From: Mesorhizobium sp. B2-7-1
GTDB taxonomy: Bacteria > Pseudomonadota > Alphaproteobacteria > Rhizobiales > Rhizobiaceae
Direction: 5' to 3'
DNA: 64,000 bases
Assembly (NCBI RefSeq): GCF_006440735.1
Contig: NZ_VFUA01000009.1
Location: 45,330-109,329 of the forward strand
Below, piece by piece: positions 53,209-62,656 of the stretch. The stretch's first letter is position 1, and every line of letters starts with the position of its first letter. The translations under genes and the position numbers were made by a program. Under the pieces are notes generated by a model that saw only the letters and a list, made by a program, of their open reading frames with translations, was not told where the DNA came from and did no database searches.

Positions 53209-54056
53209 TTGGACGACCTCGGATCGAAATAGTCGCGCAGGCCGTCGCCGATGAAATTGAAGCCCAGCACCGCCGTCAGGATGGCCATGCCCGGCCCGAA
53301 TGCGATCCACCAGCTGTAGAAGTATGTGGCGCCGTCCGAAATCATGGCGCCCCATTCCGGGGTGGGCGGGGTTGCGCCAAGCCCGATGAAGCTGAGCGAC
53401 GCGGCAAGCAGGATGACCTGGCCGAGATCCATCGTGGCGCTGACCAGGATCGGCGTCCAGCAGAGCGGCAGGATGTGCTTGGTGAGGATACGGAAATGAC
53501 CGGCGCCGGCGGCGACCGCGGCTTCGACATGCTCGCGCTCGCGCACCTCGAGCACCTGGGCGCGCATCAGCCGTGCATAGACAGGCCACCAGACCACGAC
53601 CATCGCGATCGCCGCATTGCCAAGTCCCGGACCGAGCGAAGCCGCGACAGCCATCGCCAGCAGGATCGGCGGGAAGGAAAGCGTGATGTCGACCAGGCGC
53701 ATGATCGCGGCGCCGATGATGCCTCCCTTGTAGCCCGAAATGGCGCCGGCGGCCGAGCCGATAAGGACAGCGCTGGCAACGACGAGGAGCGCGATCGGCA
53801 GCGAATGCTGCGCGCCATGGATGGTGCGCGAGAACACGTCGCGCCCCAAGGCGTCGGTTCCAAGAAGATAGGTGGCATTGGGCGGCTGAAGCCTGCGGCC
53901 GGCCAGCGACAGCGGATCATAAGGGGCGATCCAGCTCGGCACCAGCGTGGCGGCAAGCCAGAAAAGGACGACAAGGCCGCCGACCACAAAGGCCGGGGAA
54001 GCCCATTGGGGAAGACGGATGCGGGTGGGCGATGCTTGAACCGAAGACAATGGCAT
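53205..54056 (-). CDS. Dipeptide-type ABC permease (DppC-like)
   Basis: A 283-residue inner-membrane protein. GTDALGRDVFSRTIHGAQHSLPIALLVV is the DppC/OppC signature, followed by AAIMRLVDITLSFPPILLAMAVAASL and the loop EAAVAAGAGHFRILTKHILP (EAA motif). The DppB-like gene ends 5 bases upstream of its ATG and the DppD-like gene overlaps its stop, so the four genes form one operon. Confidence 0.92.
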
Positions 54057-54061
54057 CTCTC

Positions 54062-55075
54062 TCAGTTCAGGCGCACGCGCGGATTGGCGAGCACGTAGGC
54101 GATATCCGTGAGAAGGTTTGTGATCAGGAACATCACGCCGCCGACGATGGTCACGCCGATGATCGCCGGGAAATCAAGCGACCGGGCTGCCGTCACGGCG
54201 TAGCTTCCCATGCCGGGCCACGCGAACACGGCTTCGGTCAGCACGGCGCCGGTGATGAGATAGGCAAAGGAATAGCTGATCACTGTCAGCACCGGCACCA
54301 GGATGTTGCGAAACGCATGGCGAAGCACCACCCGCAATTCTCCCGCGCCCTTGGCGCGCGCGGTGAGGATGAATTCGCGCTCCATCACTTCGAGCATATT
54401 GGCGCGGACCAGGCGCGAGATCGTTCCCGCCACGGTCCAGCCAAGCACGATCGAGGGCAAGATGAGGTGACTGAGCGCGTCCTTGAAGGCGGTGAAGTTT
54501 CCGGCCAGCAAGGTATCGATGGTCATGAAGCCGGTCACCACGGGCGGCGGCGACATCCTGGGATCGATGCGGCCCGGCCCCGGCAGGATCTGGTATTTGA
54601 CCGAGAACAGGAAAAGCAGCGCGAGGCCCAGCCAGAAGATCGGGACGGACGATCCGAAAAGCGAAAATATGCGTGCGCCCTGATCGATCGCGGTGTCGCG
54701 GTAGTATGCCGCGAGAAGCCCAAACACGATGCCGATGACGCTGCCGATGATCATCGCCGAGATGACCAGTTCGAAGGTGGCCGGCAGCCGGGCCATCAGA
54801 TCGGTCGTGACCGGGCGACGGGTGACGAACGACGTTCCCATGTCCCCTTTCAGCAGGTTGCCGACATAGATGAGATAGCGTTCCGGCAAGGGACGATCGA
54901 GACCCCATCTTTGCCGCGCGGCTGCGACGATTTCGGGGTTGTTGAGCTGCTGCTCGCTGACCACGGCCGTGAGCGGGTCACCCTTGGTGATGGCCGTCAG
55001 CAGGAATGCCATCGTAACGATCCCCAACAAAATGAAGGGCATCGCGATGCTGCGTCTGACGATGTAGTTGAGCAT
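54062..55075 (-). CDS. Dipeptide-type ABC permease (DppB-like)
   Basis: A 337-residue inner-membrane protein. The N-terminus LNYIVRRSIAMPFILLGIVTMAFLLTAITKGDPL, the DppB-type TSFVTRRPVTTDLMARLPATFELVISAM and the loop EFILTARAKGAGELRVVLRHAFRN (EAA motif) are clear. ATG 55075 is chosen; the open frame extends to 55150 without homology. It is divergent from the IclR gene. No binding-protein gene is present in this operon. Confidence 0.92.
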   Translation of the reverse strand: MLNYIVRRSIAMPFILLGIVTMAFLLTAITKGDPLTAVVSEQQLNNPEIVAAARQRWGLDRPLPERYLIYVGNLLKGDMGTSFVTRRPVTTDLMARLPATFELVISAMIIGSVIGIVFGLLAAYYRDTAIDQGARIFSLFGSSVPIFWLGLALLFLFSVKYQILPGPGRIDPRMSPPPVVTGFMTIDTLLAGNFTAFKDALSHLILPSIVLGWTVAGTISRLVRANMLEVMEREFILTARAKGAGELRVVLRHAFRNILVPVLTVISYSFAYLITGAVLTEAVFAWPGMGSYAVTAARSLDFPAIIGVTIVGGVMFLITNLLTDIAYVLANPRVRLN

Positions 55076-55163
55076 CCGTCGTCTCGTGGCGTAACGTTTC
55101 GCTCCACGCTTTGAGCGAGAGTCCGGCGATATTGACAAGGTGGCCAACACCAGTCAATAGAAA

Positions 55164-55178
55164 TGAAATTAAGTTCCA
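55164..55178. promoter_or_regulatory. Candidate IclR-type operator, copy 2
   Basis: TGAAATTAAGTTCCA lies in the 199-base region between the dppB-like and IclR genes and differs by one base from the site at 24136-24150. GAAATT and AATTTC (55165-55184) also form a 6-bp inverted repeat here. An IclR regulator beside a divergent target is the usual arrangement. Confidence 0.5.
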
Positions 55179-55274
55179 AATTTCGTTGCGAGGCCTGTCG
55201 GCTGCCCGTTGCGACTGATAGGGTGGGCTCCCGACCAAGAGCCTGTAGGGCCATATTCGCTGTTGGGAGGCAGC

Positions 55275-56126
55275 ATGCGAAAACGCAACAAACCCATACC
55301 GGCGCCATCGGATGAAGATCAGGGACAGCATTCGTCCGCCCTGGTGCGCGGGCTGCAAATCCTGCGCGCGTTCACGCCAGCCGACATATCGCTCGGCAAC
55401 CAGGAACTGATCGAACGAACCGGCTTGCCAAAGGCCACGATCTCGCGCCTCACCTACACCTTGGTCGGCCTCGGCTATCTGCTTTACGATCCGGTTCTGG
55501 GCCGATACTCCATCGGGCCGGCGACCGTATCGCTCGGCTACTCAGGCCTTAGCAGCAGCGCCGTGGTGTACATGGCCAAGCCGCTGATGCAGACCCTGGC
55601 CTTCGAAACCGGCGTCGCCGTCGCCATGGGCATGCGCGACGGGCTCGAGATGGTCTACGTCTCGAATTGCCGGCCCGAGACGCCGGTCACGCTGCGGCTC
55701 AATGTCGGTTCGCGCCTGCCAATCTGGCAGACATCGATGGGGCTGGCCTATCTGGCCGCCATGGAGGAGGGCCTGCAGGGCCGCGTCATCGGCCAGTTGA
55801 TCGAGAACAGCCCGGACAACAGGGAAAAGATACGCCGCGCCATCGACGGCGGGCTCGAAAGCTACGCCAAGCATGGCTACGTGACTTCGTTCGGCGACTG
55901 GTACAGCTACATCAACGCCGTCGGCGTGCCCTTCAGGCCGAGCGATGGGTCCCAGCTAGTGGCCATCACATGCGGCGGCATCAAGGACCTTGCTCCCGTC
56001 GAGGCATGCGTCTCGATTTTCGTTCCCAAGCTGAAGTCGTTGCTCGCCGAACTGCAGAACCGGCTGACCGGCGCAACGTTGCCACCGACGGGCGAGTATA
56101 TGGCGGCGATGGTCCAAAGGGACTAG
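55275..56126 (+). CDS. IclR-family transcriptional regulator
   Basis: A 283-residue regulator. The winged helix-turn-helix is SSALVRGLQILRAFTPADISLGNQELIERTGLPKATISRLTYTLVGLGYLLYD (about residues 20-72), followed by a GAF-like effector domain ending about residue 270. ATG 55275 has GGGAGG 4 bases upstream. It is divergent from the dipeptide-type importer and precedes the acoC-like and acyl-CoA dehydrogenase genes; the shared palindrome suggests that it also controls the operon at 24165. Effector unknown. Confidence 0.92.
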   Translation: MRKRNKPIPAPSDEDQGQHSSALVRGLQILRAFTPADISLGNQELIERTGLPKATISRLTYTLVGLGYLLYDPVLGRYSIGPATVSLGYSGLSSSAVVYMAKPLMQTLAFETGVAVAMGMRDGLEMVYVSNCRPETPVTLRLNVGSRLPIWQTSMGLAYLAAMEEGLQGRVIGQLIENSPDNREKIRRAIDGGLESYAKHGYVTSFGDWYSYINAVGVPFRPSDGSQLVAITCGGIKDLAPVEACVSIFVPKLKSLLAELQNRLTGATLPPTGEYMAAMVQRD

Positions 56127-56145
56127 CCAACTCAAGGATAATTCC

Positions 56146-57450
56146 ATGGCCATTGCCGTCATTTTTCCAAAGGTCAGCCTGGAGACCGACACCGGCACCC
56201 TCGGCCGCTGGCTGAAGGACGACGGCGCGGAAGTCGCGCAGGGCGACGCGCTGTTCGAGATCGACAACGACAAGGCCGCGGTCGAGGTCGAGGCTCCGGT
56301 GTCCGGCTTCGTCGCGCACGCTCGCGCCGCCGGCGAGGAAGTGCAGGTCGGCGAAATCGTCGGCCATATCCTTGAAAGCGGCGAGCAGATCGAAGTCGCG
56401 AGCAAACCCGCCTCGGCGCCGTCGGCCGGTCCCGACCGCAATGGAACGCCGGTGCCGCCGCAGGCGCCCTCCTCGACGCGTATCGTGGCAACACCCCTGG
56501 CAAGGCGGATCGCCGCCCAGCATCGGATTGACCTCCACGGCATCCGCGGCTCCGGCCCGAAAGGGCGCATCCAGAAACGTGACGTGCTCGGCGAGCGACC
56601 GGTCGTCGATGCGCCGGCTGTCGTCTCAAGCTTCCGTTCCGCCCAAGACGTCGATGGGCGCGAAAGCAGCCTGCAGGGCGGCGGATTGCACGCCGCATGG
56701 CTGCAGCGCGAGGGCGCCGAAACGCTCGTCGCCCTGCACGGCTTTGCTTCCGACCATAATGCATGGCGCGGCCTTCTGGCCGCCGGCCGGCCCAAGGCAC
56801 GAATGCTGGCCCTCGACCTGCCTGGACATGGACGGTCGCCGAGGACAATCCCAGAGGATCTCGACGCAATCTGCGTGATGGTCGAGCAGCGTCTGGCTGC
56901 CGAAGGCATCGAGCACGCCACGATCGTCGGCCATTCCTTCGGCGCCGCCGTCGCGGCCAGGCTGGCCACTCGCGGACTGATAAGAGCCAACTCGCTTTTA
57001 TTGATTTCGCCCGCCGGCCTTGGCCCTGAGATCCGCCACCAGTTCATCCATGGCTTCGTCGCGGCCAGGCAGCCGTCCAGCCTTCTGCCCTGGCTCCAGG
57101 AACTTGTCTTCGACCCCGGACAGATTTCGGAGGCCTTCATTCGCAGCGTCGTCGACCAGCGCCAGGACGACAGCCTGTCCAGCGCCCTGGCCAATCTTGC
57201 CGAGCGGTATTTCTGCGACGGCACGCAGACCTTCTCGATCCGCCGCGACCTGGAACGGCTCCGCATCCCCATGCGCATCGTGTTCGGCATCCAGGACAGG
57301 ATCATTCCGTTCGCTCATTGTCATTCTTTGCCCGGGCGCGTCGGCCTCCATGCTTTCCGGCAATGCGGCCACCTGCCGTATTTCGAACAGCCCGAGCTCA
57401 CCTTGTCGATCGTCGACGAAATGCTGGCGCTCGGCCGCAACGATCGCTGA
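56146..57450 (+). CDS. Lipoyl domain-alpha/beta hydrolase protein, AcoC-like (E2-type)
   Basis: A 434-residue protein. The lipoyl domain is residues 1-80 with Lys43 in EIDNDKAAVEVEA; an E1/E3-binding segment IVATPLARRIAAQHRIDLHGI follows about residue 115; the C-terminal half is an alpha/beta hydrolase with nucleophile S264 in VGHSFGAAV, D384 in GIQDRII and H409 in CGHLPY. AcoC of acetoin dehydrogenases has this same layout instead of a CoA-acyltransferase domain. It should be the E2 for a fused E1, most likely the orphan at 26496. It starts 19 bases after the IclR stop. Confidence 0.88.
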   Translation: MAIAVIFPKVSLETDTGTLGRWLKDDGAEVAQGDALFEIDNDKAAVEVEAPVSGFVAHARAAGEEVQVGEIVGHILESGEQIEVASKPASAPSAGPDRNGTPVPPQAPSSTRIVATPLARRIAAQHRIDLHGIRGSGPKGRIQKRDVLGERPVVDAPAVVSSFRSAQDVDGRESSLQGGGLHAAWLQREGAETLVALHGFASDHNAWRGLLAAGRPKARMLALDLPGHGRSPRTIPEDLDAICVMVEQRLAAEGIEHATIVGHSFGAAVAARLATRGLIRANSLLLISPAGLGPEIRHQFIHGFVAARQPSSLLPWLQELVFDPGQISEAFIRSVVDQRQDDSLSSALANLAERYFCDGTQTFSIRRDLERLRIPMRIVFGIQDRIIPFAHCHSLPGRVGLHAFRQCGHLPYFEQPELTLSIVDEMLALGRNDR

Positions 57451-57539
57451 CGCCGTCACGGCGGCAGTAGAGGCAAATGTCGCGGCTGGGCCGCGCCTAT
57501 GCGAACACCGAATGCGCGAACATCCGAGGCAGCAACTCC

Positions 57540-58700
57540 ATGGCCCTTGAAGCAGACCTCTTCGAGCAACTCCGGCAGACGGTGCGGCGCTTCGTTCGCG
57601 AGCGCCTGGTTCCGATGGAAGCCGAGATCGCACGGGCCGACAATATCTCCCCGGAGATCAGGCAAGAGATGCGCGACCTTGGCCTGTTCGGCCTCTCCAT
57701 CCCCCAGGATTATGGCGGGCTTGGCCTGACCATGGAGGAAGAAGCCCGCATCGCCTTCGAGCTTGGCCACACGTCGCCTGCATTCCGCTCCGTCATCGGC
57801 ACCAACAACGGCATCGGCTCGCAGGGCCTGATCATGGACGGAACGGAAGAGCAGAAATCCACGTATCTTCCGAAGCTGGCGACAGGCGAGATCATCAGTT
57901 CGTTCGCGCTGACGGAGCCGGAGGCCGGATCGGATGCGGCGTCGTTGCGGACGACCGCGCGCCGCGACGGCGAGGAATACATCCTCAACGGCACCAAGCG
58001 CTTCATCACCAACGCGCCCTATGCCGATCTGTTCACGGTCTTCGCGAGAACCGGCACAGGCGACAAGCCGGGACGGGACGTAACCGCGTTCCTGGTTGAA
58101 CGGACGGCGCCCGGCCTGTCCTTCGGCAAGATCGACAAGAAGATGGGCCAGGCCGGCTCGCACACCTGCGACGTGGTTTTCGAGGATTGCCGGGTGCCGG
58201 CTTCCGGAGTCCTGGGCGGCAAGGAAGGCCAGGGGTTCAAGACGGCAATGAAGGTCCTGGACCGGGGCCGCCTGCACATTTCCGCCTTCTGTGTCGGCAT
58301 GGCCGAACGGCTTATCGCCGACAGCCTCGCCTATGCCTTGCAGCGAAAGCAGTTCGGGCAGCCGATCGCGGAGTTCCAGTTGATCCAGGCCATGCTCGCC
58401 GACAGCCGGGCGGAAAGCTACGCCGCCAGATGCATGGTGCTGGAGACGGCGCGCGCAAAGGACCGCGGCGAAAATGTTTCCACCGAGGCTGCGTGCTGCA
58501 AGATGTTTACCAGCGAGATGGTCGGTCGCGTCGCCGACCGCGCCGTCCAGATCCATGGCGGCGCGGGGTACATGGAAGAGTACGGCATCGAGCGGGCGTA
58601 CCGCGACGTCCGGCTGTTTCGCATCTACGAGGGGACGACGCAGATCCAGCAGATCCTGATTGCCAGGAACATGATCAAGGAAGCGGCGGCCGCGGCTTGA
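57540..58700 (+). CDS. Acyl-CoA dehydrogenase
   Basis: A 386-residue FAD enzyme. SFALTEPEAGSDAASLRTTA is the substrate/FAD loop, GTKRFITNAPYADLFTVFAR follows, and the catalytic Glu is E364 in RIYEGTTQIQQILIARNMI. It oxidises an acyl-CoA to the 2-enoyl-CoA that the hydratase (24165) could hydrate. ATG 57540 is used: CGAGG lies 10 bases upstream and the family begins at this Met; the open frame to 57477 is not homologous. It is 89 bases after the AcoC-like gene and on the same strand. Confidence 0.92.
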   Translation: MALEADLFEQLRQTVRRFVRERLVPMEAEIARADNISPEIRQEMRDLGLFGLSIPQDYGGLGLTMEEEARIAFELGHTSPAFRSVIGTNNGIGSQGLIMDGTEEQKSTYLPKLATGEIISSFALTEPEAGSDAASLRTTARRDGEEYILNGTKRFITNAPYADLFTVFARTGTGDKPGRDVTAFLVERTAPGLSFGKIDKKMGQAGSHTCDVVFEDCRVPASGVLGGKEGQGFKTAMKVLDRGRLHISAFCVGMAERLIADSLAYALQRKQFGQPIAEFQLIQAMLADSRAESYAARCMVLETARAKDRGENVSTEAACCKMFTSEMVGRVADRAVQIHGGAGYMEEYGIERAYRDVRLFRIYEGTTQIQQILIARNMIKEAAAAA

Positions 58701-58851
58701 AAACGGCCGCCTGCGCATCGTCCAGGCATCTCAATTCGCTGCCCTCGCGGAGTCTTGCGTGGATCAAGCATTGCCGTGGCGTGATGATTGATAATGGATT
58801 TTTTTTTGATTAATCTGCCGAAAGCTTCCACACCAACAGTCGAGCTGCCCC

Positions 58852-60237
58852 GTGCTTTCCAACACGCAATCCGAGACCAACGCCACCGATCTCGCCTATC
58901 ATCTGCATTCGCAGACCAATCCTCAGGCCTTGACTCGCGAGGGCGCCTATATCGTCGTCAAGGGCGACGGAACCCACGTCATCGACGAGAACGGCAAGCG
59001 CTATATCGACGCCATGGCCGGGCTTTGGTGCGCGTCGCTGGGTTTCAACAACCAGCGCCTCGGCCGCACCGCGGCGACACAGTACGAGGAGCTCGGCTAC
59101 TATCACAGCTTCTATGGCCGGACGAATCCGAAGGCGGCAGACCTCAGCAAGAAGCTTGTCGAATTGACAGGCATGGCGGGCGGTAAGACGTTCTTCGTGA
59201 CCTCTGGCTCCGAAGCCAATGAGACCATGGTCAAGCTGGCCTGGCTTTACCATGCGTCGCGCGGCAAGCCGACGAAGCGAAAGATCATCGCCCGCGACAA
59301 GGCGTTCCACGGGTCGACAATCGTGGCCGGATCGATGTGCGGGCTTGAAATGATGCACCGCGAGTTCGGCTTACCGCTGCCCGGCTTCATCCACACGCTT
59401 TGCCCGAACAATTATCGTGTACGCCTGCCCGGTGAAGGCGAGACGGAGTTCGTGAGCCGCCTGGCCGGTGAGCTGGAGCGCATGATCCTGCGCGAAGGTC
59501 CCGACACCATTGCGGCCTTCATCGCCGAACCGGTGATAGCCGGCGGCGGCATCATCCCGCCTCCGGACGGCTATTTCGAAGCCGTTCACAAAGTACTGGC
59601 AAAATATGACATCCTCTGTCTCGACGACGAAGTCGTCTGCGGCTTCGGCCGCACCGGCAACTGGTTCGGGCGCGAGACGGTCGGCATGACGCCCGACATG
59701 ATGTCGCTCGCCAAGGGCATCACTTCGTCCTACTTTCCCCTCGCCGCGGTGGTGGTATCGCCGAAGATCCTCGAGGCCGTCGAACGCTACAATGAGAGCG
59801 GCACCTCCTTCGGCCATGGCTTCACCAACGCGGCACATCCGGTGGGCGCCGCCGTGGCGGCGGAAACCATCGCGATCTACGAGGAACTCGATATCGTCCC
59901 GCATGTCCGCAGGATCGGCGCGCGCCTGCACCAGAGGCTCGCCGAGGTGACGAAGGACTCGCCGATCGTCGGAGACCTGCGCGGCGTCGGCCTGATGTAC
60001 GGCATGGAACTGGTCGAGGATCCTTCGACCGGCACGCCTTTCGCGCCCGCGCGCCAGATCGGCGCGCGCCTGGCCGCCATCGCTTATGAAAACGGCCTCG
60101 TCGTGCGCGCGATGCGCGACACTGTCGGTTTCTGTCCGCCATTGATCATCGACGACAATGACGTCGAGGAGATCGGGGCCAAGTTGCAGAAGGCCCTGCG
60201 TGAAACCGAGAAGGCGGTTCAGGCGAAGTCGATCTGA
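58852..60237 (+). CDS. Class III aminotransferase, omega-transaminase
   Basis: A 461-residue fold-type I PLP enzyme. FVTSGSEANETMVKLAWLYH is the phosphate loop, CLDDEVVCGFGRTG the Asp motif, and the PLP lysine is K288 in MSLAKGITSSYFPLAAV. The length and these blocks match (S)-omega-transaminases acting on beta-alanine, putrescine or amines with pyruvate. The start is GTG 58852; no ATG is nearby and the ribosome site is weak. It is 151 bases after the acyl-CoA dehydrogenase; that gap contains an AT-rich stretch (about 58785-58815) which may be a separate promoter. Confidence 0.9.
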   Translation: MLSNTQSETNATDLAYHLHSQTNPQALTREGAYIVVKGDGTHVIDENGKRYIDAMAGLWCASLGFNNQRLGRTAATQYEELGYYHSFYGRTNPKAADLSKKLVELTGMAGGKTFFVTSGSEANETMVKLAWLYHASRGKPTKRKIIARDKAFHGSTIVAGSMCGLEMMHREFGLPLPGFIHTLCPNNYRVRLPGEGETEFVSRLAGELERMILREGPDTIAAFIAEPVIAGGGIIPPPDGYFEAVHKVLAKYDILCLDDEVVCGFGRTGNWFGRETVGMTPDMMSLAKGITSSYFPLAAVVVSPKILEAVERYNESGTSFGHGFTNAAHPVGAAVAAETIAIYEELDIVPHVRRIGARLHQRLAEVTKDSPIVGDLRGVGLMYGMELVEDPSTGTPFAPARQIGARLAAIAYENGLVVRAMRDTVGFCPPLIIDDNDVEEIGAKLQKALRETEKAVQAKSI

Positions 60238-60326
60238 GACCGGCAGGTATACAGCCATCCGGCCGGCAGGCCCGATGGCGGCCGGCCGGCGACCCCCGGC
60301 ATCCAATCGACAAGCAGGCGCATTCG

Positions 60327-61229
60327 ATGCCGGTTCGGCAATCCGTTTTCACCAATGTCTATATTTGCGCCTTCGCGGCCTATGCCTGCTTTTCGACATC
60401 CGACGCATTCACAAAGGCTCTGCACGGACCGCTGAGCGTTTTCGAGATCGGGTTTTTCGAAAACCTCTCGGCATCGATGGTTCTTCTGGCCACTCGCCAC
60501 GAGAACGAGCGCTGGCTGGAGTTCTGGAAGATGAGCCGGCCCTGGCCGATTCATTTTCGCGCTCTATGCGGCGTCCTGTCGAGTTTGTGCGCGATCTACG
60601 CCTTCACGACCATCCCTCTGGTCGATGCCTATTCACTGATCTTCCTGGCGCCGTTTTTCGTTACGGTGATGTCCGTCCTGGTCCTGAAGGAGCATGTCGG
60701 GCTCTGGCGGTGGTTCGCCGTCATGCTCGGATTTGCCGGCGTCCTGCTCGCGGTCAAGCCGGGCTTTCAGGCGTTTCATCTCGGACATCTGAGCGCCGCG
60801 GTCGCCGGCCTTTCAACCGGCACGTCGATCATCATAATGCGCAGCCTGGGCTCGTCCGCGAAGAAGACGAGCATTCTGGGGATGCTGTTCCTCTACCTGG
60901 TTTCGATCAATGGCCTGGGGATGTTCCTTTGGGGTTTCAGCACACCCTCCCTGCATGACCTGCTTCTGATGGCGCTTTCAGGTCTTTGCGTCGGCCTCGG
61001 CCAATGGGCCTTCGTCAGCGCCGCGCGATACGGCAGCGCCACACAGATCGCGCCCGTCGCCTATTCACAGCTTGGCTGGGCGATGCTCTTCGGCATCATC
61101 GTCTTTCATGAGTATCCCGACTTGCTGGCTATCGTCGGGGTTGGCGTGATCGCGAGCGCCGGCCTGTTGACCGTGCTGCGGGAACGCGTCCGCCGGATCA
61201 GGCCGGCCAACCCGCCAGGAATCCGTTGA
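60327..61229 (+). CDS. EamA-family (drug/metabolite) transporter
   Basis: A 300-residue inner-membrane protein with ten predicted hydrophobic segments in two repeats. The second repeat has AFVSAARYGSATQIAPVAYSQLGWAMLFGIIVFHEYPD, a typical EamA end. Family members export amino acids, nucleotides or metabolites, or take up carboxylates. It lies 89 bases after the aminotransferase on the same strand and converges with the kinase at 61263. The cargo is unknown; export of an excess amine or product is possible. Confidence 0.88.
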   Translation: MPVRQSVFTNVYICAFAAYACFSTSDAFTKALHGPLSVFEIGFFENLSASMVLLATRHENERWLEFWKMSRPWPIHFRALCGVLSSLCAIYAFTTIPLVDAYSLIFLAPFFVTVMSVLVLKEHVGLWRWFAVMLGFAGVLLAVKPGFQAFHLGHLSAAVAGLSTGTSIIIMRSLGSSAKKTSILGMLFLYLVSINGLGMFLWGFSTPSLHDLLLMALSGLCVGLGQWAFVSAARYGSATQIAPVAYSQLGWAMLFGIIVFHEYPDLLAIVGVGVIASAGLLTVLRERVRRIRPANPPGIR

Positions 61230-61262
61230 CGCGAACGCTACGGCGGTGGCTTCCTGGGCCGT

Positions 61263-62534
61263 TCAGGGCGTGCGCATCTTTTCCAGGGCCGCCGAGAAGA
61301 CGTCCTCGGCCCCGATCTTCCCTGGCTTCAGGAACAACGAAATGCGCCGCGCATCGCGAGAGACGCAGGAACCGGCGCCAAGCTCGTCGAATGGAAGAAC
61401 CTGCATGCTCTGAATGCCGAGGGCTTCGACGATCGCACCCGATGTTTCGCCGCCTGAAACGACGAACTTGCGGACACCTCTTTCGCCCAAGCCCTTGGCT
61501 ATGCCGGCCAGGATGGCTTCGGCCTTGCGCGCCGCGCCCATTATGCCGAACTTGGCCTGGGCATCGGCAACCGACACAACATCCCCGGCGACCGAAAAGC
61601 CTATCGGTTGGCCGGCGCCAAGCTTTTCGTCCGCCCAGGCAAGCGCCCGCGCCGTCAGGACATCTTCATCCGCCTCGCGAATATCGATGTTCAGCATCGG
61701 ATTGCGCTCCGCGAAATGATCGCGCTGTCGCAACGTGACGCCGCTGCAGCTTCCCACCAGCACGACTTCACCGCCCTGCGCACGAGCCACCGGCGACGAG
61801 ATCCGACGGCCGGTCCCGGCACCCTCGGACGTCCATTGCGAAATCAGTTCGATCGCCAGCGCGTCCGCCCCCGTGGTGATACGGTCGTGCCGGAAAATCG
61901 TCGCGCCGACGGTGACATCGTCATTATCGACGCAGTCCATGAGGAAGTAGCGCACCCCCTTCTCTTGCTGACCGTCCACATAGTCGCGCGCGAATTCCAC
62001 ACCGCGATGCAGGACGCGATGCGGTAAAAGCCCGACGGTCTCGGCGGTCTGGCGCTGCAGCACCCTGGCCATGTCGGGGTCGCTCATGGGCGTGATCGGA
62101 TCGGAGCGCTTGATCGATTCCGAAATCAGCCGATCCTTGTAGAACATGTACCCTTCGTGCACGTAGGTACGAAGATCAGGATAGCCCGGTCCAAACACCA
62201 GGCGCTGCTGCCCGTACTTCCTTGCGAGCAGATCGCCGCAAGGGCCGATATTGCCTTCGGCGGTCGAATCGAAAGTCGAGCAGTATTTGTAGAAGATACG
62301 CTCGACGCCGATCCGGTCGAGCATGCTCGTCAAGCTGTCGAGCGTCGCGACCGCCTGCGCCGGCGGCATAAATCGCAGCCGGGTCGCGATGACGAGAACC
62401 TCGCCATCGGCCGCCTCATTCAGAACGGCCGTGTCGCACACATAGAAAACCGGAATGCCGAGCTTTTCCAGATTGCTGGCGACAAAAAGCCCGCCGGTGA
62501 AGTCATCGGCGATTACCGCGATCCTGACGCTCAT
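61263..62534 (-). CDS. Four-carbon acid sugar kinase family protein (DUF1537)
   Basis: A 423-residue kinase, paralogue of the protein at 38549. The N-terminal domain starts RIAVIADDFTGGLFVASNLEKLGIP, contains FYKYCSTFDSTAEGNIGPCGDLLA; the C-terminal domain has KFVVSGGETSGAIVEALGI and DELGAGSCV. It is expected to phosphorylate a four-carbon or related acid sugar, but no OtnC-like decarboxylase is adjacent; instead an aldehyde dehydrogenase lies upstream on the same strand (62657). ATG 62534 is used. Confidence 0.87.
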   Translation of the reverse strand: MSVRIAVIADDFTGGLFVASNLEKLGIPVFYVCDTAVLNEAADGEVLVIATRLRFMPPAQAVATLDSLTSMLDRIGVERIFYKYCSTFDSTAEGNIGPCGDLLARKYGQQRLVFGPGYPDLRTYVHEGYMFYKDRLISESIKRSDPITPMSDPDMARVLQRQTAETVGLLPHRVLHRGVEFARDYVDGQQEKGVRYFLMDCVDNDDVTVGATIFRHDRITTGADALAIELISQWTSEGAGTGRRISSPVARAQGGEVVLVGSCSGVTLRQRDHFAERNPMLNIDIREADEDVLTARALAWADEKLGAGQPIGFSVAGDVVSVADAQAKFGIMGAARKAEAILAGIAKGLGERGVRKFVVSGGETSGAIVEALGIQSMQVLPFDELGAGSCVSRDARRISLFLKPGKIGAEDVFSAALEKMRTP

Positions 62535-62656
62535 CGAGCACCCTGTTGTTCATGGCTGCCGCCAGCACTTCCTGCAGTTCCACCACGGCGTCGTTTGCGG
62601 AACGGCCGGAACCTTAGTCGCAATCTGCCCCTGTCGCCGCGCCCCCGGCGGCCGGA

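Noticed and set aside
60238..60326. CCGGCCGGC-rich stretch after the omega-transaminase as terminator
   Set aside because: It contains short GC palindromes but no single stable stem with a T-tract, and the next gene continues on the same strand.
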